From: Candidatus Chlorohelix allophototropha
GTDB taxonomy: Bacteria > Chloroflexota > Chloroflexia > Chloroheliales > Chloroheliaceae
Assembly (NCBI RefSeq): GCF_030389965.1
Contig: NZ_CP128399.1
Coordinates: forward strand, 744,001 to 808,000
Reading direction: 5' to 3'
DNA: 64,000 nucleotides
A model generated the notes under the pieces. The model was given only the letters and a program-made list of their open reading frames with translations. It ran no database searches and was not told the origin of the DNA. Of this stretch, positions 54,201 to 60,995 are shown one piece after another. A program made the translations under genes and the position numbers. Numbering within the stretch: the stretch's first letter is position 1; every line of letters begins with the position of its first letter.

Positions 54201-56867
54201 ATAAGAACGCCAAGGACTACCATCGACCTGATATTCAATAGAGGAAATGCCGCTTAAAGCATCTGTAGCATCCAGTTGTAGGGTTACCGGACCGGAATAT
54301 TTGTTGGTTTTTGGATCAGCCCCTGTAAGAATCCTAGCTTTAATTTCTGGCGGTGTGGTATCAACCGTAAAGAAAATATTACGATTTACTTCAACAGGTG
54401 GGCTTGCCGGGTTTTTAGCCTGAATCGAAATCGCATAATTACCATCTTGCCGGAAAGGTATTTGCTGACCTTCGGGTAGATTTACTACCGAACTTTCGCT
54501 AGGTGGGGTTCTAGGACCTCGGATTTTGACAGTCGCAGTGAGGGTGGTTGTTAGTGTTTTCCCGGTAATATCGAACTTGAAATTCACATCCTGCCGATAC
54601 ATATTACCATCTTGGATGCCATTGGTTTCAATGGCAAGTGGGCTAGTCTCTGGGCTAGTATTATTCCCCCCACAGAAGAAACCTTGCCCCTCGTAGGATA
54701 ATAACCATTTAGGGCGATAACCGAAACTGAGAAAATTCTGAAGATTCTTGTAAGTGGAACCATCCCATGGGTCAACTACCTTATAATTGCGCGCATCTCC
54801 CCCTGAACCGCTAGTTACAACTAGAAAATGATTGTTAGTTGGACCACCTAACATTCCTACTATGGCAGGACCGCGTTGTAAAATTGAATCAAGCTCATCC
54901 CAACTGAAATTATCACGTCCGCGCAATTGTAGTCTCATATCGCTACAATTTTGCCCGATAAATGCCCAACCGGTTGTAGTTAAAGGGCTGGTATTGTCTC
55001 TTAGACAGTCCACTAAAGCGTCAGGTTGAATTGAGGTAGTGCCTAGTTGATTCAAATATTGGTTAAGAAGAATTGCCGCAGCGGTTATAGCGCAACCGTA
55101 ATCCCCCACTTTGCTGGTAATCCCAACCCTGAGCGGTACATCTGCCCATCTTGGGTCATTCATACTAAAAGGATTGACCACCGGGCAACTGTTATTGCTC
55201 TGATTGGTTGGCGGTGTAGCAGAAGAGTTAGAAAATAGCGGTATAAAGCGGTTTGCCACTAAACCTGTGTCCGGTTGGATATTCGCTCCGATTTTTGGAG
55301 GCGTTATATTTGGTATTTTTGGAGTCGGTAGATTAAAGCCGGGTCGTGGTCTCTGTACCACTTTCCCTTCTGGAAAGCTGATTTCAACCTGTTGATTTTT
55401 AAGAGCGGTTTCCTCCCCGGCTTTGGGACGAATTAAGAGACTGCTATTAGTGGTTGTCCAACAAAGTACCGGCTGCTCATTGCCGTAAAAAAGGGTAGGG
55501 TCAAAATACTCAGGTGACGATAGGAAAGTTTCTTTAGAACCAGCTTTAAGACTAATATAGTACATTTCAAGGCGGCGTGGGTCACTGGCTGCGGCATCCG
55601 GTGAAGGGCTAGGAGTAGTTCCAAGGATGGTCGTACTAGCCGTAGTTGTGGCGTTAGTGGTGGTAGTGGTAGCAGCGGTGGTGGCTGCTGTGTCACTCTT
55701 CACAGGTTTTTTCCGCTTAACATACACCAAAGTTTCGCCATCGGAAGACCAGACCGGCGCAGTGGGCCAAAAACCGCTAGGTATGTTTACTAACAGAGTA
55801 GGCTTCCGCGTATCCAAATCTAATATCCATAGGTTAGTATCATCCATAGCTAGATTTCGCGCAGTCACATAAACCAATCTTCTACCGTCCGGCGATACTG
55901 AGACGAGCGGTTCAAATATACCGGGAAGCACATTTGCACTCTCAGTTCGTACCGGGGACAATGGGTCTATTCCGGCGCGCCCACTAACGAAAATCGCTGT
56001 ATTCCCATTGTTGGTTATCAGATTTACATGTCTAAGAGAGGAAGGTCCGCAATCTACCGCTAGAGCCGGGGTAAAATTGCTAAAGAGGAAAAATAAACCC
56101 GCTATTAATAAGCCGAATACAATCACAAAAGCGGCTACCATCATTACCCAACGGCGTTTGAGCCATAATACGGGCGGCAAGGCGCATTTCTGGGTAAAAT
56201 TGCCTTCCAGTTTCCCGGTATAGCCATCCAGATTAATCACAAAATCGTGACGTACCGGGTCTTTAGCCCAGTTGCGTTCACGTGGGCGCACTTTCAGAGT
56301 GATGTGCGCTTCCTGATTTTGGTCAAGGTAAACTTCGCCGGGGGCAAGGTCATAACGGCAGGCATCTTCACTATCTTCTGCATATAGCGCATACAAAGCA
56401 GGGGCGTTGCCTTGATTCGCTAGGAAAACACGGTAAACTTCACCTCCGCGCCGAGAAATACGCTCTGTCGGTTGTAGTTCAAAAACCTGCTTTTCTACCT
56501 TAGAAACTACCAATCGGAAGGGGATAAGCAAGCTATTATCCGCACCGCTGCGGGCTTGAATAATTATTTGACCATGATAAGCTCCGGCAGTGATTCCTTC
56601 TGGTAAACTCAACTTAATGGTAATAGTTTGCTGGTCTTCTCCCTCGCTAGGGTTACGGCTTGCTTGACCGGGACGCAAGGAGAAATTTGTCGGATTGAAA
56701 ACAAGCCACTCGGGATCTAACCCGGCTGCTTCTGGGGTACTAAGCGGCTGAAGGTATAGCGCAAACTGGTCAATAATCTCACTTTGATTTGACATGGTTA
56801 AGGTAACGTCAGCGGTTTGACCGGGCGCAAGCTCAACAACTTCACTTGTAATTGTATATTTCAGCAT
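48231..56867 (-). CDS. Giant bitopic protein (2878 aa): Ig-like domains, TM, TolB-like propeller, C39-like peptidase domain, invasin-like repeats
   Basis: Order of parts: two N-terminal Ig-like domains (1-225) and KRRW followed by TM 241-263, which implies N-in, C-out. A TolB-like propeller (about 285-480; VSPDGRRLVYVTARN, WSSDGETLVYVKR) and an Ala/Thr linker follow. The C39/papain-like domain (about 560-725) keeps C592 (GDYGCAITAAA), H680 (NNHFLVVTSG) and a DPWDG motif, so it could be an active cysteine peptidase. Then come an OmpL47-like domain, a Pro/Thr linker (TATPLPTATPLPT), a BACON-like domain, three Cys-paired Ig-type repeats (about 1180-1430), and 13 invasin/Big_1-like repeats of about 90-100 residues to the very end. 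There is no LPxTG or other wall anchor. It lies between the SARP gene and its paralogue in one operon. Confidence 0.87.
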   Translation of the reverse strand: MLKYTITSEVVELAPGQTADVTLTMSNQSEIIDQFALYLQPLSTPEAAGLDPEWLVFNPTNFSLRPGQASRNPSEGEDQQTITIKLSLPEGITAGAYHGQIIIQARSGADNSLLIPFRLVVSKVEKQVFELQPTERISRRGGEVYRVFLANQGNAPALYALYAEDSEDACRYDLAPGEVYLDQNQEAHITLKVRPRERNWAKDPVRHDFVINLDGYTGKLEGNFTQKCALPPVLWLKRRWVMMVAAFVIVFGLLIAGLFFLFSNFTPALAVDCGPSSLRHVNLITNNGNTAIFVSGRAGIDPLSPVRTESANVLPGIFEPLVSVSPDGRRLVYVTARNLAMDDTNLWILDLDTRKPTLLVNIPSGFWPTAPVWSSDGETLVYVKRKKPVKSDTAATTAATTTTTNATTTASTTILGTTPSPSPDAAASDPRRLEMYYISLKAGSKETFLSSPEYFDPTLFYGNEQPVLCWTTTNSSLLIRPKAGEETALKNQQVEISFPEGKVVQRPRPGFNLPTPKIPNITPPKIGANIQPDTGLVANRFIPLFSNSSATPPTNQSNNSCPVVNPFSMNDPRWADVPLRVGITSKVGDYGCAITAAAILLNQYLNQLGTTSIQPDALVDCLRDNTSPLTTTGWAFIGQNCSDMRLQLRGRDNFSWDELDSILQRGPAIVGMLGGPTNNHFLVVTSGSGGDARNYKVVDPWDGSTYKNLQNFLSFGYRPKWLLSYEGQGFFCGGNNTSPETSPLAIETNGIQDGNMYRQDVNFKFDITGKTLTTTLTATVKIRGPRTPPSESSVVNLPEGQQIPFRQDGNYAISIQAKNPASPPVEVNRNIFFTVDTTPPEIKARILTGADPKTNKYSGPVTLQLDATDALSGISSIEYQVDGSPWRSYTSDTTTNSITVKDKGNHVVNYRATDGAGNLSTVGTAPFTIEPPINREAPAAAGIGGNSTNTGGNNNGGVVPTTKAPVTTAPIITTRAITTSVATPTAKATPTVPPTATALPTATPLPTATPLPTIIPTSAVARVTGLLAIDNAQLTFGPGISSLNIKLSNTGTGSLNWTVSPGTSASLLKFGNNSGSLLSGTASILSVSLASTTLPFQAQSTSFQIVSDGGNKTVNVVINPQPLPTAVFSSPITGTVLGLTTPISLTINTNQSTATPDHAVLIATYVTAAGLPAADVTLTAKPSASNSFSINWDTTTIIPQAAIKLRGKFCVSADESICTDIPEIANLNIPLSGSIATPTDASILASSAIISVTATGRANHAKLKIVFQDDLSEVVIPSSPAPNNNWSVTWNTLSIRPERVFNLKGQLCSSVDESVCVNMPDVINLRTRMSATVTPNQNLTSNKVLPATLNVTIGSPTNNIEHVSLYATFGSGTPTLISNSIRGSSWQGSWNTTTITAQSGIILDVKACYDTSESICTPLASFPNLAVQAGPPSIINIISGSGQSAVTGSSFAQPFKIQITDANKNPLPQIGVIFSAPDPLIGPSIFFGPTFTLNSFSATTDIGGFVTTPPFAANNNTGNGYTVNVSVLGTSLTANLLLNNLLPNSTPIQPSAGSGQSTIVQTNFGTSLQATVVDAANLPVQNITVTFTVLSNGAGAIFPSTASTSATAVTNVNGIATAPDLKATCTPGVFSVNAVASGPYIPATYSLTNVPGAPNSIQISAGNNISATVTTAYAPPFAVQIRDACTNNLDGQDVTFTAPSSGASGTFANGTNTTTVKSANGGIATATSFTANTIAGNGYQVSAVVASNSAISTTFTISNVPGPAATITPINGNGQNAKIFTAFPNQLSARVKDSQGNLLINGTVTFTAPSSGASGKFSTTNNNVATAIIDASGVVTAPVFTANGTASLSAYQVSATIGSATNVFSLTNLPGDPNTLVVLAVTGGSGQNATVNTGYTNHLTATLKDAGGNTLDGYNVTFTAPSTGASIVFSSSTYTHAVTSAGGGLVDSGAITANKIAGANFIVLASVDLFPSVTASYTLTNNPGNPAFITIMAGDNQSVKIGTVFTTSLAISITDTFNNPVPSTSVTFTAPSSGASGTFASTSNNAATATTGANGLATASIYTANTVAGNNYAVNAKVTSFPAVNTNFTLSNLKGDPNKLTITGGNGQSAIVGSGFSNNLKATLTDIGNNTLDGYQVTFTAGGVSANAIFTATTNNITVVSSSGGGLVDSGGFKANTTSGSYTVQAVVNGFPAVTVNYNLTNLAGDPANLTISNGNSQSTKIKTVFGTNLEVTVTDSHTNPVSGTVIIFAAPQYSPPTVPSGKFSSSNTYTSTATTNSSGVATASAFTANKTAGSFSVTASVSGFPSVTSVTFNLINNTDNPAALVITNGDGQNTVVNNNFANSLIVRVEDSGQNALSGYTVLFTSTVSTSPGVVFASTSTYTATTLSTTGGIADSGNLKANTTAGTNYTVTATVQGFPSATINFTLTNNPGTPATLATDSGVLLSQSITVNNAYGPLRVLVKDTYGNPVISGYTVNFSAPASGASGIFSGTGTNTTSATTNANGIANPGIFTANSIAGGPFNVQVTVTSYATAAFSFNLTNLPDVPAHITAVDLLSVTQSSIVTNNFTRNMKVVVTDSSNNPISGKSVTFTASSAVSATGTFNSNNLGSVTLSTDSSGVIDPGTFKANSVAGGPYSIVAVVSGFPSIKVTYNFTNLPDVPASMVVHTGVLAIQNVTVNNAYGAMSVIVKDTHGNPVAAGYNVTFTAPAVMFPFPTGAFSSGNSITVQTNASGVADPGTFNANTAAGAFTVTVAVSGAPDLNFSMTNNAGAPATVANDSPTIPASQSVAAGSTFAQPLRVVVRDIYGNGVDGVSVVFTAPAAGASGTFSNTTRTITITSSGGGFADAGNFKANATTGSYNVSVAVSGTPGFNFAMTNS

Positions 56868-56887
56868 AAAGTTCTATATCTAGTCCG

Positions 56888-59008
56888 TTAGGACTGTGTC
56901 TGGCTGATTGCCCAGTCAATAACTTCTTTCCAGCAACCGCTTTGTCCCTGTGAAAAGGTAGATAACATCGTTTCTACCAATAAGGGATAGGCAAACTTGT
57001 ATTCCATACCTTGCTCTTCAATTAATTTGCACCCGGTCAGTTCAAGTAAGGCAGAACCTAATTTGGTTTTATCTAGACCGATCCACCAACCCGCACCATC
57101 TGAGCGATTCAAAATAATCTGTCGCAAGACTTCAAATTTAAAGTTATAACCAATGAGTGCGGCAAGCCCAAGAAGTATTTGTGCCTCTGGTCTTAAAACA
57201 TTTACGATACGCTTTACGTATGAAATAACCTTATCAGGAAGTATGCGCTTTTGCGTCTGGTTTAATTTCAGCGTACTGTCTTCAACCAGTAAAATCCCAT
57301 CGTCACGCCACGCGCTTATCAAATCTAGTGTTAAACGGGGATTGCCTTGACTTAATCGCCCAACTTCATCCAACACTTCATTCCAAACATACTGCCCCGC
57401 ATACAGGGTTATCAACCGCAAAAGTTCGCCCGCTTCAAAGCGTTCCAATTTGAAGATAGAGTCCGGTGTTTCGCCTGCCCAATCGAGTAACCGCACCAAT
57501 TCAGGTTGTGCCAATTCATTGGCTATTGGGCGCAAAGTAACTACTACCAATAGCGATTTCAAGTTGTGGTGGCTCATCAAAGAGCGCAGCAATCGCAGAG
57601 AGGCAGAAGGCATATGTTGGATGTTTTCGATAATTAGTACCATCTTCCGCTTGTGTTGTAACCAGCCTAGTAAATGGGCAATCGCTGCAAAAATTGCCTG
57701 TGAATTAGGCTCAGCCACATTGGATTCGCTCAAATGCGATAATGAGGGTAAAAAGCGGAATAATTCGGGGCTGCAATTGTTCAGACATTCTTCCAGAACT
57801 GAAGGTTCAAGGCGCGATAAAGCCTGTTCAAGCATATCGAAAACGGCATAATAGGGCGTATCGGTTTGATCGGGATGACAGATAGTGTATAGAGGTTCAA
57901 AACCGGCTTCGTTGGCTAGAAAGGACATATGTTGGGCGAGGTGGGTTTTACCTATTCCCGCTTCCCCCCAAAGTAGAGTTAAACTTCCGTTTCCGGCTAT
58001 AGCCTCTCCAAGGCGACGATCCCAAATCTCAAGTACATTATTACGTCCTATCGTGGGTTTGGGAACTGCCGCGCCCTTACCATTGAACGGAATTAAAGCG
58101 AAATCTTTTTTAGTGACGGTGGTTGCGGTATTTATGTAGTTATTGTTACGATGGTTCTCATTTTCAGAGATTGGGGCTTTAACCTGTGTCGGAGATGAGG
58201 CAAGTTGTCCGCTGCTTATTTTCTGGTATAGCTGTTTCGTTTCTGGTAATGGCTCAATATTCAGGCGATTTTTCAAGCGCTGTGCAAAGTTGCGGTAATA
58301 AACTAAAGCTTCTTCGCGTTTCCCCGTTTCAATTAAGGTCAGCATTAATTTTTGAAGTGCTGCTTCATGTGAAAAATCGCACTCAAGCACTCGGTGGAAA
58401 CATTCGCGGCATTTTTCAATCTGACCTTGCGCATAGTAATGAGATGCCATTTGCATCAGAATCTCGGTTAATTCGTGCCGCAAGGCTTCGCGCCGTGCTA
58501 CCGACCAGTCTTCATATAAATCTTCGAGTAGGTAATCACCACGATAGAGGGCAACAGCCTGTTCATACAACCGTAAATCATTGGATAGATGCGCTTGCCT
58601 AAGTAGTTTGGTAAATTCATCGGTATCAATCCAGTTTACCATAGCGGGATAAAGCTGGATTTTGTTTCCTTCGGTGCGTAAGTAGAGCGAAGCAAAAGCG
58701 CCTTTTAATTCCGGTTCAAGGGTACGGCGCAAACTATAAACCGCCTGATTCAGATTGTTGGAAGCGCGGTCTTGGTCAAGTTCGGGCCAGAGGAGTTCAA
58801 TTGCTTCTTGGCGACTAATCTGATAGCCCCGGCGCGAAAGTATTATTTTGAAAAGGCTGCGGGCTTTTCCATTGCGCCATTGGTGACTTTCAATGATTCG
58901 CTCGTCTTGCTGTACCTCAAATCTCCCGAAAAAATATACCCGCAACAATGGTGCTACCGCAGTTTGTTCACTCCAATTTGGGGTTATATCATATCTGGAT
59001 AAGGCCAT
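56888..59008 (-). CDS. SARP-family transcriptional regulator with AAA/STAND ATPase domain
   Basis: A 706-residue regulator. It has an OmpR-like winged helix (about 20-120; FGRFEVQQDERII, WRNGKARSLFKIILSRRG, LWPELDQDRASNNLNQAVYSLRRTLEP) and a BTAD domain (about 128-270; YRGDYLLEDLYEDW, EECFHR-type helices). The P-loop NTPase part has Walker A GEAGIGKT near 350, and a helical C-terminus follows. SARPs activate secondary-metabolite and other clusters by binding direct repeats with 11-bp spacing; such repeats occur at 60581-60652. It lies 26 nt from the upstream gene and 20 nt from the giant-protein gene, so it belongs to the same leftward operon. AAGGTG lies before the ATG. Confidence 0.92.
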   Translation of the reverse strand: MALSRYDITPNWSEQTAVAPLLRVYFFGRFEVQQDERIIESHQWRNGKARSLFKIILSRRGYQISRQEAIELLWPELDQDRASNNLNQAVYSLRRTLEPELKGAFASLYLRTEGNKIQLYPAMVNWIDTDEFTKLLRQAHLSNDLRLYEQAVALYRGDYLLEDLYEDWSVARREALRHELTEILMQMASHYYAQGQIEKCRECFHRVLECDFSHEAALQKLMLTLIETGKREEALVYYRNFAQRLKNRLNIEPLPETKQLYQKISSGQLASSPTQVKAPISENENHRNNNYINTATTVTKKDFALIPFNGKGAAVPKPTIGRNNVLEIWDRRLGEAIAGNGSLTLLWGEAGIGKTHLAQHMSFLANEAGFEPLYTICHPDQTDTPYYAVFDMLEQALSRLEPSVLEECLNNCSPELFRFLPSLSHLSESNVAEPNSQAIFAAIAHLLGWLQHKRKMVLIIENIQHMPSASLRLLRSLMSHHNLKSLLVVVTLRPIANELAQPELVRLLDWAGETPDSIFKLERFEAGELLRLITLYAGQYVWNEVLDEVGRLSQGNPRLTLDLISAWRDDGILLVEDSTLKLNQTQKRILPDKVISYVKRIVNVLRPEAQILLGLAALIGYNFKFEVLRQIILNRSDGAGWWIGLDKTKLGSALLELTGCKLIEEQGMEYKFAYPLLVETMLSTFSQGQSGCWKEVIDWAISQTQS

Positions 59009-59034
59009 ACAGCACCTTTTCTATTTCTAATTTG

Positions 59035-60288
59035 TTATTTTATACACGCAGAGTCATTAATATCGCAAGAACGTAAAGTTAGATAAAGAGTTCCACCTTC
59101 GATTTCAACTTTTGCTACACGTTGTTGGGTATTTATCAGCCAGTTTTTCAGCTTTTGATTGATTTTGTTCATCACCTTGTTAGTGGTACTTTTCTTGTCC
59201 ATTGGAATCAGGAACCATGGAAACGAATCGGGTTGATTTTTATCATCTGCCGTAAAAAACAAGCTGCCTGTTTTTTGATCTACATCCACTTTCCCGGTCA
59301 TATCTGCTGAAACAACACCCATTCCCCATAGAGTGATTTTAACTTTCTGGTCGGTTTCAGAAAAAGTTACCGATATACGCATGAACGCTGCCAAAGGATT
59401 AATATCGTTTTGCAACCTGTCGCTAAAACTTTTTTGCTCAATCCTTAGAGGGCTGCGTGGTTGGTCATTCAGATTTATCCGGTCAGCATTTAAGATAAAT
59501 AGCTCCTGGATTGTCGGTAAAATTAAAAATGACCACAAAATAATAACTAGTAAGAATAGAAAGCTAAAAAGGCTCAACAGCGGATGACGTGCGATAAAAG
59601 ACCAACGTGATTGGTGAATATACTCGCCTTCAACAGTTATTCCTTCGGTAATTACAGGCGCACCTGCCACCGTCCAATTCGGTTCTACCATAATCTCAAA
59701 TTGCTGAGGCTGTTGTGCTTCATCCCGCGGAGTCTTGGGCTTCAGTTGCACCTGTACTTTAATTGCCTGTGAAGTACCCGGCATTACCTCGATTTGCGGC
59801 GGAGTGAACCGCGCTGCACAATACTGGTATGAATCGGTTAATTGCAATTTCATCAAACCCGGAGACATGCTCCGGTTTCGCAGTAACAAGGTGTAGTTTG
59901 CCTTGAAGCCTTTTGAACGGCGTGGTTGTAAACGCGCATCAACTTTTAAAGGTGCTAGAACATCAACTTCGATACGCAATTCAGTGCGTACTCCGGGTTG
60001 GGTTCGGGCGGTAGCTATGATCTTCCCAGAATAAAGATTTGGTCTTACATTCGCCGAAACGTCTATCTTGAAGGTAATACTTTCCTCCCAGTTGGGCAGG
60101 AGTTTGAGCGTTTCTCTGGAAAAACTGAACCAACCTGTCGGAAGACCCACCAATGAAAAATCAAAATCATCAATTAAGCCCGTTTGGTTAGCTAATTTGA
60201 TTACCTGCTCGGCACTACCCCCTGCCAGAACTGTCATTCTGGTGGTTTGAGGCTTTAATTCAAGCCGGGCTGTACCAGTAGTAAGCAC
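59035..60288 (-). CDS. Bitopic membrane protein with N-terminal COG1470/Ig-like domains (CisA-like)
   Basis: A 417-residue protein. Two Ig-like domains (about 1-220; LAGGSAEQVIKLANQTGLIDDF, WEESITFKIDV, LLLRNRSMSPGLMKLQL), TM at 236-258 (after RWSFIARH), and a C-terminal domain of about 155 residues (ADMTGKVDVDQKTGSLFF). The N-terminal half is clearly related to those of the two giant proteins. Proteins of this layout, sometimes called hydrolytic protein, occur in actinobacterial contractile injection system clusters. There the membrane protein CisA links the particle to the membrane (recalled from the literature, not verified here). Start is GTG with GGAG 11 nt upstream. First gene of the leftward operon. 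Confidence 0.8.
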   Translation of the reverse strand: MLTTGTARLELKPQTTRMTVLAGGSAEQVIKLANQTGLIDDFDFSLVGLPTGWFSFSRETLKLLPNWEESITFKIDVSANVRPNLYSGKIIATARTQPGVRTELRIEVDVLAPLKVDARLQPRRSKGFKANYTLLLRNRSMSPGLMKLQLTDSYQYCAARFTPPQIEVMPGTSQAIKVQVQLKPKTPRDEAQQPQQFEIMVEPNWTVAGAPVITEGITVEGEYIHQSRWSFIARHPLLSLFSFLFLLVIILWSFLILPTIQELFILNADRINLNDQPRSPLRIEQKSFSDRLQNDINPLAAFMRISVTFSETDQKVKITLWGMGVVSADMTGKVDVDQKTGSLFFTADDKNQPDSFPWFLIPMDKKSTTNKVMNKINQKLKNWLINTQQRVAKVEIEGGTLYLTLRSCDINDSACIK

Positions 60289-60734
60289 TTTCGTAGTTTC
60301 TCCTGCTGTTGAAAAATCACAAATAGCCGGAACATATTCTCAACCGGTAGATACCAGGTTATTTAATTAACGGGTGGGGATAAAAATGGTTGTATATTTT
60401 CCCCTCCATTCCGCTATCTTGATTACCCATAATTTCTGCTAATGATGGGTTAAGATGTAAAGGGCAATTTATTAGTATAAATTATAACACTATTATTATC
60501 ACATTTACATTACAAGATTAATATGAATCGTTAAATGAAGTAGGTCACAGAAGAGAATAAATCGAAAATCGGGTAAAACATAAGCCGATTAAGCGAAATT
60601 TAAGCGAAAATTAACTCAAACTAAGCGCATACTAAGAAGTTATTGCTAAGCTTATTTTTGGGCGGGTTATTTAAACCCGGATAATTAATACCATTTTTTT
60701 GAACATGGTTGTTCATTAAAAAGGAGTTAGGATT
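60289..60734. promoter_or_regulatory. Divergent control region of the eCIS-like locus
   Basis: 446 bp of AT-rich DNA between the leftward SARP/giant-protein operon and the rightward eCIS genes. A minus-strand TATAAT is at 60481-60486 (weak support as a -10). The direct-repeat array at 60581-60652 lies nearer the rightward genes. A 15-nt interrupted palindrome GGGTT-ATTTA-AACCC lies at 60664-60678. Confidence 0.55.
60581..60652 (+). promoter_or_regulatory. Putative SARP operator: TAAGCG direct repeats with about 11-bp period
   Basis: TAAGCC at 60581, TAAGCG at 60590, TAAGCG at 60601, TAACTC at 60612, TAAGCG at 60622, TAAGAA at 60633 and TAAGCT at 60647. The five central copies start 11, 11, 10 and 11 bp apart, one per helical turn, on the same face of the DNA. 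That is the known geometry of SARP binding sites. A SARP is encoded in the divergent operon. The array ends about 80 bp before the start of the rightward operon. Confidence 0.65.
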
Positions 60735-60989
60735 TTGACAACACGCAACTATTCCTCCTTCCTTTTGCGACTTTGGTTGCTGAATGACCCAGATAACACC
60801 CAAAATGAAAACCCGCTGGTTTTACAAGTCCAGCATCTCCAAAGTGGCGCTACTTGGCGTTTGAACAGCCTAGAAGAATTACAAAATCTATTACAAGGTG
60901 CAATGTCTGGTGAGCCTGATTGGGTTGCGCTTGCACCTCCTCAAAATGAAGATTTAGGTCCAACTCAGCCCGGAAATACAAACAGGTAG
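60735..60989 (+). CDS. Small protein of the eCIS-like locus
   Basis: An 84-residue protein starting at TTG with AAGGAG 8 nt upstream. It has the pattern SSFLLRLWLLND, VQHLQSGATWRLNSLEELQNLLQ, which I recognise as a small domain frequently seen beside AAA ATPase/eCIS genes in Chloroflexota-like genomes, though without a known function. The C-terminal 20 residues are Pro/Asn-rich. It ends 6 nt before the ATPase gene. Confidence 0.7.
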   Translation: MTTRNYSSFLLRLWLLNDPDNTQNENPLVLQVQHLQSGATWRLNSLEELQNLLQGAMSGEPDWVALAPPQNEDLGPTQPGNTNR

Positions 60990-60995
60990 AGTATT

